A DNA stretch of 64,000 nucleotides from Phascolomyces articulosus (taxonomy: Eukaryota; Mucoromycota; Mucoromycetes; Mucorales; Lichtheimiaceae): the NCBI GenBank assembly GCA_025677815.1, contig JAIXMP010000050.1, positions 169,180 to 233,179 on the forward strand. Direction: 5' to 3'. A program made the translations under genes and the position numbers. Position 1 is the stretch's first letter. Every line of letters begins with the position of its first letter. This document shows positions 23,729 through 37,200 of this stretch, in pieces. The notes under the pieces are model-generated. The model was given only the letters and a program-made list of their open reading frames with translations, ran no database searches and was not told the origin of the DNA.

Positions 23729-26117
23729 TTAACTCCAAACATCTTCTTGATATCGACCACTGTTTCTAAGGTTCTTAACATAATCATGTGCCTTATCCTC
23801 GGTCATACCACCAAATTCAATAGCAAAGTTAATGAAAGTTTGTTGAACATCCCTAGCCATGTTTTTGGCATCTCCGCAAACAAAAATTGAACCATTGGCC
23901 TGTAATAATTTCCACACTTCTTGACCATTCTCTTGTAAACGATGTTGAACGTAAACTTTCTTATCGGTTTCACGAGAGAAAGCAGTGATAATACGGGATT
24001 CTTCACCAAGAGTTTCGAACAATTCAGGCCATTCTTCAGAATATAAGAAATCTTGTTCGGAATTACGGCAACCAAAAAACAATAAAGTAGGACCCACAGG
24101 TTTACCTTCTGCCTTTTGAAGAGCACGTTCACGAACGAAACCACGGAAAGGAGCAACACCTGTACCAGGACCCACCATAATAACGGGAATAGTGGGATTA
24201 CGAGGTAACTTGAATTGAGATCGACGGATATGAACAGGCACCTTGGAACCTTGCAATGTGTTACGTGGACCAGCTAAATCATATTTGGGATAGGTTTGAC
24301 CATCTTCTACCTTGTTGGCAGCAGCATGGATTTGCCATAAGTAATTAGTGTTGACACCATAGACTGTACGTTCCGGAGTAGGATCAGGGTTGTAGGTAAG
24401 GGTAACAGCAGTGACAGCAACGGTCTTGGGAGATTCCTTAGCAGAGGAAGAGATAGAGTAATAACGAGGTTGCAAACGAGAAATACTTTCGACAATCAAA
24501 TCGAAAGGAACAGTGTTGAAAAAGCCAGGACGAGCTTCAGCACCAGCGACCAATTCAAGGACTTCACCCAAGTTACGAACAGCTTCACCAACCTTTAATC
24601 TATAAGCGTCCTTGTCCTTGGACAATTGACGTAAGGCTTCCTTTGTTTCTTCAGTAGGAGCGTATTCGACTAAAGACATCAAAGTTTGACGGGATGTGGG
24701 AGCACAGATATCAAGGTAGTGACGGAAGATGGATCGGTAGGTGGCAGGAACTGGGAAAGGATGCTTCTTGGAAGCAGTGGAATCAATAGCCTTGACCATA
24801 ACAGGAACATCAAGTTTATCGGTCAAACCGAGAATAGAAGCAAGACGTGCGACTTCATCATCATTGTTGGTAGGCCAGATGGCAATATGGTCACCTGTTT
24901 GATAACTCAAGTTGGAATCTGAAACATCTACTTCAATATGCAAACAGTGACGATCGGTATTATGGAAAAGATCGCGGGATGTAATTGGGGCGTTGTAGGG
25001 TCGCTTAGCATCATAGACAATTCTCCTAGATAATATATACTTATATCAGTCCATCTGGATATTCAGTTCTTTCTCCCCTTTAAAATATCCTTTCACTGTA
25101 AATCCTATCCAGATAATAAAAAAAAATGTAACTTACGCTCCATCCTTTGGTTTTTCGCCAATTTCACCCAAATAGACTTGATCCATGTCCTCTCCTTCAA
25201 GTTCTTCAACTGAAAATGTAGCTTGTCGAGGACCACTCGAGGCACTGCTTTCATCCACACCCAAGGCATCACAGAAAACGGGCCACATATTATCTTGCCA
25301 TGCAAGGAAATCTTCTTCAAGGGAAGCATCATCATCACCTTCACCACGTTCACCCACACGCTTGGCTCCCAATTTGGTGAGCTTCTTATCCAAAACACGA
25401 GCGACTTCATTATAATGTTCATAGGTCTTGTTACCCAAACCGAAAATAACATATCGCAAATTGTTCAACTCTTCACTTTCAGAAAATTGGGCTTCTTCCT
25501 CAGTCAACATTTCCCAGAAGTCAACAGCGTTATCGGTAGGTTCACCTTCACCATAAGTAGCCATGATAAAAAAGACCAAGCAATCTTCGGGAACAGTATC
25601 CAAGTATTGAAGATCGTACAATTCAATGTCGGCGGTCATGCAACTGACACCGTATTTTTGTTGACATTCCTTAGCTAAACGTGATGCGTAATCTTCAGCA
25701 GTACCTGTTTGGGAGCCATAGAAAAAGATAACTCTACGACCCTATATATGACATTCACATTGTGTTATTTTTCTGTTTTATTTTATCATATGGTCACACA
25801 CACAGAGAGAGTGACATATTTATATACATAATACCCTGGTTTATCTCACTTCCACACCCTTCCAATTTATTTTTTCTTTTTTTACTTATACCCGAATTTA
25901 CCTGTTCTTGCATCACTTTAACAAAATTACGTTCTCGTTTTGGTGCAGTAGCAGCATGGCCATTGCCATTCAATTTTCCATTAGCATCTTGTTCTTTTGA
26001 TCCAAAAAACTTTTCAGCAATCTGACGACGTGTAAACCAAGCGATGGTACCGAGACCAATAGTACCAAGGAATACAATGTCGAGAGTATCAAGTAAGGCG
26101 GGTGATGATTGCGCCAT
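23729..26117 (-). CDS. NCP1: NADPH-cytochrome P450 reductase
   Basis: An ER-anchored diflavin enzyme that passes electrons from NADPH through FAD and FMN to cytochrome P450s, including those of sterol synthesis. Exons are 26117-25902, 25741-25137 and 25025-23729, giving 705 aa, the usual fungal length. Residues about 10-28 form the N-terminal membrane anchor. FMN-binding flavodoxin motifs are FYGSQTGTAEDYASRLAKE, MATYGEGEPTDNA and FGLGNKTYEHYN. The FAD domain has RYYSISSS. The NADPH domain has GPGTGVAPFRGF and FFGCRNSEQDFLY, and the aromatic C-terminus (DVWS) that stacks on FAD in this family. All key motifs are intact. A purine-rich (GA) tract precedes the start codon. Confidence 0.97.
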
Positions 26118-29100
26118 TATTTAAAGACAAAGAAAGAAAGAAAAGAGGGATAGTAGGAAGTTGGGGGGAGAGAGAGAGAAGAAGAAGAAGGTGAAGAACT
26201 AGCTGGGGGAGTAGTAGAAGAAGAGGAAGGAAAAAAATGACAAGAGGTTTACAGGCACCAGAAGTATAAAAAAATCCAAAATAAAACTCAGGTTTGAAGG
26301 AGATATTAATGGATCTTCCTTTTCTAGTTGTACAAATAAAAGCATATTCGGTACCTCCATCCGTAATCTTCTGAAAATGATAATACGGACCTAAGTGCGC
26401 GGTGTCAATGATTTATTTTGATCCCATCTTATATTCATTATACGTTTTTCGATGATTAGATATTAACATTTGAGCTCATAATTGCAGCAATGCATAATAG
26501 TAGCAGTTTGTTAGTTAGATGATGAAGAAGGTTAGTAACAATAGTATTCCAGATAATAATCTCATAAATGAATAAGATATTTTACAGTAGTATTACACAA
26601 ATCTAAATCGATAACAAGAAACATCTGCTCATATTTTCGTTTTCTAATAAAGAACCAGTCATATTACAATTGTGGTATATTTTTTGTGCTGTATTACGAA
26701 ATACGACTATTTTGTTGTATAACTTTATAATCAATATTCAATCCTATCTTCTTTTCGGTCCGGTGTTGATTTTTTCATTTACTATTAATAATTATTATTC
26801 TAATTTGTTATCGACAAAGTGAATTATCTGATTTCCCAAGCCCATTTTTGAGAAAACAAATGGAGTAACTTGCATATTTTCCTTTTATATAAATTACAAT
26901 GGTATCATATCATTGTAGCGGATTTATTCATTGTGATAGAAGTTTTCTCTTTTATAAATATATATTATGAGTAACAACGGGTAGATGATGAATCGTAATG
27001 GTCCATGTCGCCAAGTATCGAATTGGCATTTTAGATTAAACAATGAAAGAATGAATTTATAGCAAAATAAAGAAAAAACTTTATTATTGTTTACGGAAAT
27101 ATGCACAGTAATTTTGTGCAGTAATATCAATGTGGAAGAATATTATTTGGTGACCTGATAAAAGGGGTATAATAAAGCTTATTTTTTTTACGGAAATAAA
27201 AACGTTTTGTAAAATGATATTATACATTACTGGATTTATTGAAAAAAAAAACGCATTGACATGGGATCCATGACATGCGTCAACCTCTCCGCACGCTTTA
27301 TTAACAAGTTATTGATCCTGCGAAGCAAGGTCTTTCAGGATTTTTCCACTTGATAAAGACTCAAGGATTAGCTACGAACATAGGTCTCACGAGTAAATAA
27401 ATAGTAATGGATTCGGAGGTTACAAGGACGCATGCAAACAATTGAACAACTGATGCCTGGAGTAATGACAGGTATAGCGTTTTAGAAGTTAAATTTGGCC
27501 ATACAAATAAAAATAGATTATAATTTGAAAATGTACCACATTTCTGGGCTTCCTCAGCAAAATTGAAGCTTTGCCAAACAAACTATAGCTATGCATTTAT
27601 AAAAACGATATGGCTATGAATTTGAGCCAAGAAATTTCATCATATATATAATAAATGATGTTGTAGTATTTTGAAAATGTTATCCATATTAAAGCTTGCA
27701 CCAGTAATCGAACGTCCTCCGATGAAGACGCATTTGATCGTGTCCGTGCGATTAGATCTATCAAATTAGTTATATCCAAGATAAGATGTCGTCTTAGATA
27801 AAATAAACTTTTTTTATCGACCATGGATAATGAATATACGAAACAATTTACACCCATAATATGAATGATGGGCATCCGTATGGTCGAGATTTTTGATTCT
27901 GGGATATATGGTCATAACTTTGAAATCTTGATTAGATGGCATTTGGTTACCAATGTAGACTTCAATTTGTCATTAAAGAATTTGACTTCAGTTTTCACGC
28001 CTTAGCTTGCAAATTCACTATTCGAAGATTCGACGTTATTAACCATGAATTGTTAATCCAACTTCACCTTCATTGTTTCTTCTTGGCAAGCTACAGACAT
28101 TGTTTCTCCACTGATAAAAGAATAAAATTTACTAGTTGTTAAGATGATAACATTGGAATAACGAATGACATACATGCCATTTGAAATTACTTACTATTGC
28201 AAAAAATTCTTTGCTTCAGTACCAAAGAAGGATTCGAAAAGTTGGCATCAATACTTAGCAACGATTGATATTTCAGAACATTTTTCAATATAATCATACC
28301 GGAGCATGTTATACCTGAAAGCATGAATATCAAATCTGATGAAGAAAATACGTACTATTATTATTAGTATGGGTATTATTATTATTAACACTATACAAAT
28401 GATTTTATGCTATTTAATTATGACTCACATGTGCCGAGAAACATTTTAAATTTTTCTTTCCCCATCATTATACATTGACATCAACAAAATTATCAACAGC
28501 AACTGCTGCTTTCTTATTAGTGATCTAAAATATCCAGATGAGTCTATTAATCTTCGTCCATCATTTTTTTTTTCTAATTCTCCTCCCTTCTCTTTTTCCT
28601 TCTCCCCTTCTTCACCCTATATTATTTCTTCTCCTCCCCCTCACCCTTTATCAATATGCACACCAATTATTATTTATCTTGGCTACTTTCGTGGTGACGT
28701 TTATTAATTCATTCCTCTTCATCTCCACGATCCCATACGCCATCTTATAAAACGACTTCGTTCCTTCTGTATAATGGGAATCCGCAAGACAGTGTCTAAT
28801 ATTAATTTTGGTCGGCATAGAGCAAGTATGTAAACCGTTTGGATTATCGTTTGTTGAAAATTCAAGACGTTGGTGTGAGAATAACATTTTTGGTTGCTTT
28901 AAATATTATTGAGTTTGTTGTAAGAAGGAATACGAATACTGTCAACCACATTTCCCTAATATTATTTGATATAAAAAAAGAATGATCATGTTAAAAGGGA
29001 GTGCATTCCAAAAAAAAAAAAAGTTGTTTATAAAAGGTCAAATCTTTCGTTTCTTGTGTTCCTTTTTGCTTTTTAATTTCATAAATAAATCATGTCCTAT

Positions 29101-30101
29101 TAGTGACAAAATATAATTTTACATAATAACTGTTTACTTTTGATTAGGAAAAATACATTTATCAATTATATGTTTTGATCATTCTATAACTGATAGGCGC
29201 TTGCTCTCATACAATTAGATATATATTCTTTTCATTACTGTATATATCAATACTTGTTTTCAATTTTTTATTTACTATTATGGCGATGAATACGCTATTG
29301 TTTCATTGCTAATTTCTTTCTTATTAAGATAATGTACAGTAAAATGGTTGACGACAAAGTGCTACCTATTTAATTATTCCAATCATCATCGTTGTTTCTC
29401 TCAAGTGCTAACAAAAGTTTTTGCTTAAATTTATTCTAAATCTAACAGTCATACTAATAACATTTAATATAACTTGATATAAGTCTGTTTCGAAACACTA
29501 AATGGCGAGGATGACCTTGATGAATACATATATGGGATCGTATCCAACCCAGAGTTGATGCAGAACGAAAAAAAAAAATAGATACATAAGTATATTGAAA
29601 AAGATGTAAGTAACTATCAAAATTACCAAGCGGTATTTTTAAAAGTCACCCCACCAACCCAAGAAACGTAAAATCCTGTACATTTGTTTGGTCGATTATA
29701 GTAATATCACGCGTACTTACTATATGTGTTTAAATCATCCATTCCGGAAGTCCTTATTTATATTTCTCGAAATAATGATAAGTCACATGCAATTTTTTTT
29801 GTTTTATGTAATGATAAAACATATGAGATACAATATGATTTATAGTTCATATAAGCACCTGTCCATTATGAATAAATACTAAGGCCATCCCCTACATGAC
29901 GTCAAAAGACCTAATGATGCGCAGTTTTTCTTGTCTTTTTTCTTTTCATCGACACATGTTCCACAACGCACTGACTTTTTTTTTTATTTGCATGACAGCA
30001 TTCATATAATAAAGTGTGGGGAAGAAAGAAAAATATTTGATCTTGGCTTTTTTTCTTTTTACTTATATATATATTTTTACTCTATATCAGGGGCCAACAA
30101 C
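26118..30101. other. 4-kb gene-poor AT-rich stretch
   Basis: I found no gene that I can support. Small frames (27597-27875 minus, 27936-28142 plus, 28538-28750 plus) lack motifs, and the last is a T/C-rich low-complexity run. The final 200 bases, with T-rich tracts and ATATATAT, are the likely promoter of F-box gene 2. Confidence 0.5.
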
Positions 30102-31840
30102 ATGTCAAGCAACTTTTTACAATTATTCAGTAACAATATTAATAGTAACATTGACGACCATCTACAAGAGCTGCTGTTGCCATTTGATATAAAAACTGAA
30201 ATTACTAGTTATCTCAGTCAAAGTGATTGTTTGACATGTATGACGGTTTGTCGTACATGGCAAAAACAAATACCGCAATACGCTCAGCCTGTTTGGTCTC
30301 AACTACGACTGCATTCATCAAATATAGTACTTCCTTATCATCAACATCAATTATGGGAACAATGTATTGGACGTCACGTCAAAAGTGTAGTGTTTGACAG
30401 TTTTCAACTTGAGGATGATGAAGAACGACTGTATACTACCATATGCAAACTCATTGATAACAGGTGTGATCGAATCCAATCCATAGGTAAACATTATATT
30501 TACAAAAAAAAGAAAAACACTTGAAACAGAAACAAACTTACCAAAAGAATATAATCAAATTAGAATTTATCGATTGCAATACACGAAATGAAGTATTACT
30601 TTTAGAACTTTTAAAAAAACTCGCATCATCATCCACCATTAAACTCCAATTCACCAGACATTCAACCGATTTATATCTCGCCCATTTGATACACACATGC
30701 CCGAACTTAACTCATTTCTCATATTCTCGGTCCTACTATAATGGTTTTCGAAAAAATAGAAAACGAAGAAATATTACGACAGCACAGCCGTATATCGCCA
30801 GACCAGAATCACCCTTTCTCCCAATGAAGATATATTGCAAAAACAACAATGAACAGCAACCCCAATTTCCGAAACTAATTCATTTTAAAGTTGAATCTCG
30901 ATGCTCAGACCCTACTGTATTGTTACAAATCAATCATATACTCCAACACAGCCCGTCTCTTGAATATTTCACCTATGAATTACGAAATGATGGTCTATTT
31001 ACATTTTGTAATGATCTTGTTAGCATTGATCTAAAGCAAATTCTTTTATCATGTCCGAATCTCCGATATTTACGAGGAAATGTATCCGACGACGACTTCA
31101 TATTCTCTAAACACACACATTATAAAGATATTGAATCATACTCAACTGTAAATGTGTCGAACAAAAAGCACCAACAACAACAGTATAACGGAGGACTTCG
31201 TTACTTTTTGGGATGTGAGACAAAAAATTATGGCCCAGAAAAAATGGAGCACTATCTCCTTCACAACGAATCCACCTTGGACTTCCTATTATTTAAAGGC
31301 AGCATGCCTGCTGTTATGGAACCATCTCGCACGGCGATGGCGTCCATGTCCAATTGGACTCATTTATTACAATCCATTCATGCCCCACGGTTACGCAAGC
31401 TTGTTTTTTACAATACTATTCTTGACAATAATCCAGATAGTATTCCAATAATGACTAGTAACTGCCCTATGTTGGAGGAACTTGTTTTAGAAGCTTATTC
31501 CCCAAATAACCAACGCACTATGGCATTAGATATTATACGACTTGCAACAAATACAAAACAACTCCAACGACTTATGCTTGCTGGTATTACTATTCATGTC
31601 AACTATCACGTATACTTTTCACTTCCTGAAGATGAAGAGCAACAAGAAGAGAACAAGGGCTATAACAACCAGATGGAGAAAATATTTAAAGCAACTTGGG
31701 TCCGATTACAAGATATTTATATCAGCAATGTGCATCTCACTTGCCCTAATGAAATGCTTTTCTATAAGTCATTGACGTGTTTACCTCAGTTAAAATATTT
31801 GAAGATTCCCAAAAGATTAGCTTTAGCCGTTACCCAATAA
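30102..31840 (+). CDS. F-box/leucine-rich-repeat protein (paralogue 2)
   Basis: A probable SCF-type substrate adaptor and paralogue of the gene at 9.6 kb. Exons are 30102-30486 and 30564-31840. The 77-bp intron sits in phase 1 at the same place as in paralogue 1, each reading into a Glu-Phe-Ile at the start of exon 2. The F-box covers about residues 20-70 (LLLPFDIKTEITSYLS, then CLTCMTVCRTW). LRR-like repeats follow (CPNLTHFSYS, CPNLRYLRG, CPMLEELVLE, LPQLKYLKI). The frame stops at 31840 after LALAVTQ. One base out of frame, a clean 47-codon extension runs to 31976 with a tail like that of paralogue 1, so the gene may have lost its C-terminus by a single-base change. Confidence 0.85.
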
Positions 31841-32999
31841 TGATGGTGCTGTTTATGTGGGAAAAAGTGCTAAAAAAAAGCATATAAGATCAATGGTCAG
31901 ACTTAATCATATCCAGATAGACAGATTGTCTCAAGAACCTTTAAAAATTACATTTAGCACAGTGTATATATATTAACAATACATCCAATATCCCACAACG
32001 TGATGAATTTTAACAAAATGATGATGACTTTTTTTATGAATATAATAAAACACGAATCATATTATTATTTATATATTATACCACTTTTATAGTCATTTAT
32101 TTTGTGTTGCATTTTGCTGTACTACAGCATGGCAATGACATAGGAGCCAGTATCTTTAAAAAAACATTTTAGTCAATTCATCAATTTATCGAAGGAATGG
32201 TAATAAAGTGATCATCATAGTGTTTTATAGGTGATATATTTTTCAAATGCAAATATCCAATGGTAATAATTTATTTGGTAGAGTTAGTTTATTGATTTAC
32301 TATAGTGACTAAAAAATGATTAACGAAGAGGATCTCAAAGATATGCATGATGTTGATTTAGTCTTTAGTAAACATCTTTTATTTTTCAGTTTATAATCAC
32401 AGCGGAAAATATTATGATAGAATTCCTTGATATATTATGCATTTACCCTTGATTTTAAGGATAGAATAAAGCTTGAAAAATGCATTTTCTTCCCTTATTC
32501 TTGTTTTAATTTTATTATATTATTAAAGAATTGAACGTATAATCCAAGTTTTATTCTTATTCTTAGATAAATTTAAGAATTCATGGTTAATCCTTATTCT
32601 TTTATAGAAGCAATAATTCAAGAGTAAATCTTATTACACAAACAATCCTGGAAGTATATGATAACATTTCACAATAATTTTTGAATAAAATGTTCAATTA
32701 CACAATAAGTAATAAAAAACTAGTGGTTTAAAATATATTATTTTTATGCTTTACTTTTATTTTTGAGGTGTAATGAGCTGATACGTAGTTAATTTAATGA
32801 TTCAACGAAAAAGAAGCAAAAATACTGTATTAAGTGACTATATGAAATTAAAGCTTGTATTATATAATGGTTTTGAAATATATAGAAAGAAATTGATAAA
32901 CAGATATGATAATATGAAAGAGAAATGTATGTCACTAAAATGAGAGAGCTATCATTATTTACTAAGAAACAAATGAATAAATGAAACAATAATTGGCAT
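31841..32999. other. 3' tail of F-box 2 and left flank of the transposon
   Basis: 31841-31976 holds the frame-shifted F-box tail. The rest is very AT-rich and probably includes the left end of the DNA transposon. I could not define a terminal inverted repeat or target-site duplication by eye. Confidence 0.45.
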
Positions 33000-33947
33000 T
33001 CAATGGAAACGACGACGACGACGGCGAGAAGGGCGACTTTGATTATCGTTACTATAATTCATTATATATAGAGGGGAAAAGTTAGTTGTCCATCCAGTAT
33101 TAAATTATTATACTTTAAAATTAACATTACCTGTTAGTTGAACTAGTAATCACATCATCTGGTGAAGAAGCCGTTGATTCATCTGTATTGCTATTATTTT
33201 CATTTTCATTTTCCTTTGGAAATTGTGTGAGATAGATATGACAATCGTTTTTAAAAAAGTAAAATCTAATACTATACATTACTGTACCTGAGCAGTTGAT
33301 AATATACTTTGTAGATTCGTTTTACGTTTGCGGTACTGGAAAAGATATCCTCATCTATATGCCACAAGGTAGGAAGCAGCCCATGAATTTTTGCATCTGT
33401 TGAGACCTATGTTTAGAGGCACTAAGCTATCCTCAAACTGCTTTATAGACTGAAGCTGTAGGGTCGGGTCAATATCACTCCAAGCAATTGTGTAGTCAGT
33501 TATTAGTAATGTGTTACGAAGGTTGTTAATGCAGTCCATTAATGCAGCGTGCATATTTACAATTGCGTTACTGCTTGCTACATGGTCACCTTGAAAAAAT
33601 TTTTGTTGTATCATTTCTTCAATGGTAGCGACGTCCAGATTAAGTGCACGCCGTTTACCATTCATAACTCAGAATGGACGATCAATGTCCCTTATTACAT
33701 TTACAGTAGACTGTACAACTTCATCTTCCAAATTATCTTCCAGTTCTTGGTCCTGTGTATAAGCAAGCTGCTCTATGATAAGACGCATTTCATCTTGAGT
33801 TTGGATAACGGTTGATAAGGAGTTGCTTAGTTCCTCTTGTTTTTCTTGCATTTGATTAATTTTGTCCGTGAGAGCGTTAACATTTTGAGCAATGGATTGG
33901 ATATTATCGAGTAGGCTGTTAATATTAGTACGGGAAAGTGGTGCCAT
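33000..33947 (-). pseudogene. transposon-linked coiled-coil protein, two in-frame TGA codons
   Basis: I do not recognise the family. The frame starts at ATG 33947 and reads a heptad-like helical region (INSLLDNIQSIAQNV, then INQMQEKQEELSNSLST). It meets TGA at 33671-33669 and continues in the same frame through MNGKRRALNLDVATIEEM. It meets a second TGA at 33353-33351 and again continues (YLFQYRKRKTNLQSIL). Two short introns then give an acidic/Asn-rich segment and an Arg-rich tail (RPSRRRRRRFH) ending at 33000. Both TGAs could come from CGA (Arg) by C-to-T change. It is divergent from the transposase with a 28-bp repeat array between them, so a TnpA-like accessory DNA-binding role is a reasonable inference. 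Confidence 0.6.
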
Positions 33948-34066
33948 TATAAAATAAAAGAATAAAAAAAACAGTGAAGAAGAAAGAAAAGAGAAAAAAA
34001 GAATAAACAAGTAAAAGAGAGATATAATGACGTGATGGTTCAGAACTTCTTTTGTATTAATATGTT

Positions 34067-34168
34067 ACGCGTTCCGCAGCGTTACGATACGAAAACGCGC
34101 TCCACAGCGTTACGGTACAACTACGCGTTCCGCAGCGTTATATTACAAAGACGTGTTCCGTAGCATTG
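34067..34168. repeat. 28-bp tandem array in the divergent transposon promoter
   Basis: Four copies of an 18-bp core (acgcgttccgcagcgtta and variants) start at 34067, 34095, 34123 and 34151, an exact 28-bp period. Each core begins ACGC (ACGT in copy 4), and in copies 1-3 it contains a matching GCGT, forming an imperfect dyad. The 10-bp spacers vary. The array lies between two divergent transposon genes, as expected for binding sites of an element-encoded protein or a shared regulatory region. Confidence 0.9.
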
Positions 34169-34240
34169 TTGTTACTATATTTTCATTGATACTGCAAACT
34201 TTAACATCACTCTTTTTTCCTTTTATAAACCATACTCACA

Positions 34241-37200
34241 ATGACTTTTGGTTTGCCAAACAAATATCGTAAACGTCAAAAACAATCATTAAGTACTACA
34301 GAAAGAATAACTTGTGGTTGGTGTCATCAACAAGTGCTCAAGGATTATTTTCGCACTCATGCGAATGCCTGTCTTCAGGCACACCGACAGAAAAAAAGAA
34401 AGTTGAATAACCATAGTAATAGTAGCTCAACCTCAAGCTCAACCTCAAGCACGAACTCACGTTCAGGTTCGAGGTAATATTTTCTCATACTTCTCCGTTC
34501 GTATCGACAACATCCAAATTATTAACCTGTGCACAATAGCCAAATGCAGGAACAGCACTTCATAAGATCTCATTCAAGAATCAATCGAGAACATCACGAA
34601 CTGGATGATCAATTCATACGTGAAAATAGCGAATCGTCTACTAATAATGATGTCACAGAAATAAATACTACAGCTGACAATCTTCCATTGAACGATTCAG
34701 TAATTAGTTATGATCAAGATGAGTCAATGAATATCCATCGAGTAAATCAACAAGAACACGTAGAGGAGATAATAAACGAAAATGGTATGCATATTATATT
34801 TTGAATAGGTCAGAATATTTTACGTCTAATTTTTAGTTGATTTTTGTAAGTAGAAAACAAAGAAAGTAACAGTGCAAGACTAAGATATGATTTTCCAGAT
34901 GGTGTTACTCTAAGAGCCACAGAAATAATAAGCCTAAAAGCTCAAAGAATTTATGAGAATTTCCCAAATTCAAGAACAGCTCACCTACAGTATATTAAAC
35001 TCATGAACGAAATTATAACAAGCATTGATCCATGTAGGTAAATTCCCAATGAAAATCCTTATAAAACCTCTAACGTTTTATTTATATTACAGCTCACGAA
35101 CACATCTATTCAATACATCGATCAAAGGATTTAATGGAAACTATATATCCAGTAAAACCTACAATTTATCATATGTGCGAAAATGGATGTAAGATGTATA
35201 ATGAAGATGATTCAAGCCTTACATGTGACGAATGTTCCACACCAAGATATATCGAAGGATCAGATTCATTACCACGTGCAACTATCGAACAGCTTCCATT
35301 AGGTTCCCAACTTGCATATTTATTGTACAATCCAGACACTCCTAAACTTCTAAATTATCGACATACACATACTCACACTGAAGGAGTATTTTGTGATATA
35401 TTGGATGGATCAGTATATCAAAGCATGAGACATGATTTGTTTAATGGAGAGTATGACATTGCCGTAGTGCTTTATGCAGATGCATTCCGTCCTTTCGATA
35501 AAAATTCTCGGTATAAGATGACTATTATTCACTGCACAATTTTGAATCTGGATCCATCCATCAGGTATAAAAGCTGTTATAAAGTGATCAAAAGTAGGAA
35601 AAAACATAGAAGAGGGATAAGGTTATAACTAATCACTTATTGTATATATGACAGATATGAAAAAAATAATATGTTACAGATATGCCTGACTCCGGGTCCA
35701 CGTAAACCAAATGATATTTGGAGCTTCCTAAAGCCCACAATGAAAGAGTTGGAGATATTGCAAAGCGAAGGAATGGAAGTACATACCTCTGATAATAAAC
35801 ATATTCGTGCGCGGGTACACCTTCTTTTGGCTACTGGTGATATACCTGGTGTAGCAGCACTAGCATGCCACAATGGACATATGTCGTTTTATGGATGTCG
35901 TTTGTGTTTGGTAAAAGGGATTCATCCTGATGGTAACAATAGAGGTGGGATGTATTTTCCTGACTTGTCTGCAGCATGGCGTACAAAAGATGGATATAAA
36001 AATAAGAGTGAAGTAAGTATATACATATATACCTGTAACTTTATGTTATTTAAATTAGCACATAATCTTACTACGTAGTAAATTTTCATGTTAATTACTC
36101 TTTTAGCCTGGTATCACAGCAAAATCTCTTTTAGCAGATTTGAAAAGCTTTAAAGGGCCAGAATTCTATGGGCTGGATGAAATGCATTTACTTGGGCATG
36201 GTATTGCAGAGCAATTATTCCAGTTATTTTCTGGAAAATATACAGTTGTTCATGCTAACAATGTAGCAAAATCTAATCCTTTTGATATTCAAAGAGACGT
36301 TATTCAAAAAGTCATGAACGATATGGAGCATTCACGGAACCAAATACCAACTGCATTCGAAGGGAACTTTTATAGCTTGATTGGCCCATCACAAAATAGA
36401 GCGGTGGACTGGCTTGACTTCATGATTTATATTGTATCTACACTCATTGCACCTCATATTAAGAATGATATAGCAAGAATGAAACTTTTGGGTCTTATTC
36501 GTTCATGTCAGCTGTCTCTACAATACTCGATACATGAAAATGATATTGAAACTATCCGCACGTAAGTGAAAATGTTTAGTCATACTATAATGATCCTAAA
36601 CTAATTTATTTATGGTATATATTAGCGGTATTGACCAGTGGCATGCATATTTGAAAAAGCTTATACAAATCGACAAAGTTATTTCAGTATCAATATTTAC
36701 AGCAAATCAACATTACTTAACGCATATCCCTGAAATGATTTTGAAAATGGGACCACTGCGTTACTATAGTGCACGATGCTTAGAACGTATGATTGGATGG
36801 TACAAGCAACATATAAATTCCACCACTAACCCTGGAATAAATGCATCTAACGTTATGCTTTCGTTGGCCAGAGCACGATATATAGATACAGTTGTCGAAA
36901 ACGATAGATCTGAAAATAACAATCCAGAGTTGCAGCAGTGTAACGAAATATCAACAGAGCCATCATGGAAATACGGGGAAAAGCAGGATGGTACAGCTCC
37001 AGAATTATGGAGTACTATTAAAAGGCTGAAACTGGATGAATATGCAGATACAATTGCAGGTGTCACCAAAGAAGTTTTTTGTGATGCTCTTGAAACATAT
37101 CGTACACGTATAAATGAAACCGGTGATCTTACAGGGCCCACAACAGATATTCAAATCAGTGGACAGTTGTGGTTCAACCACAATGTCTACTCAAGTATTC

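Noticed and set aside
25223..25678. 151-codon plus-strand open frame
   Set aside because: Antisense to the FMN domain of the P450 reductase, which is unambiguous on the minus strand.
27597..28142. Possible decayed gene between the reductase and F-box 2
   Set aside because: I translated both strands and found no family motif and no consistent frame.
28538..28750. Hydrophobic 70-codon open frame
   Set aside because: Arises from a T/C-rich low-complexity tract; no support for translation.
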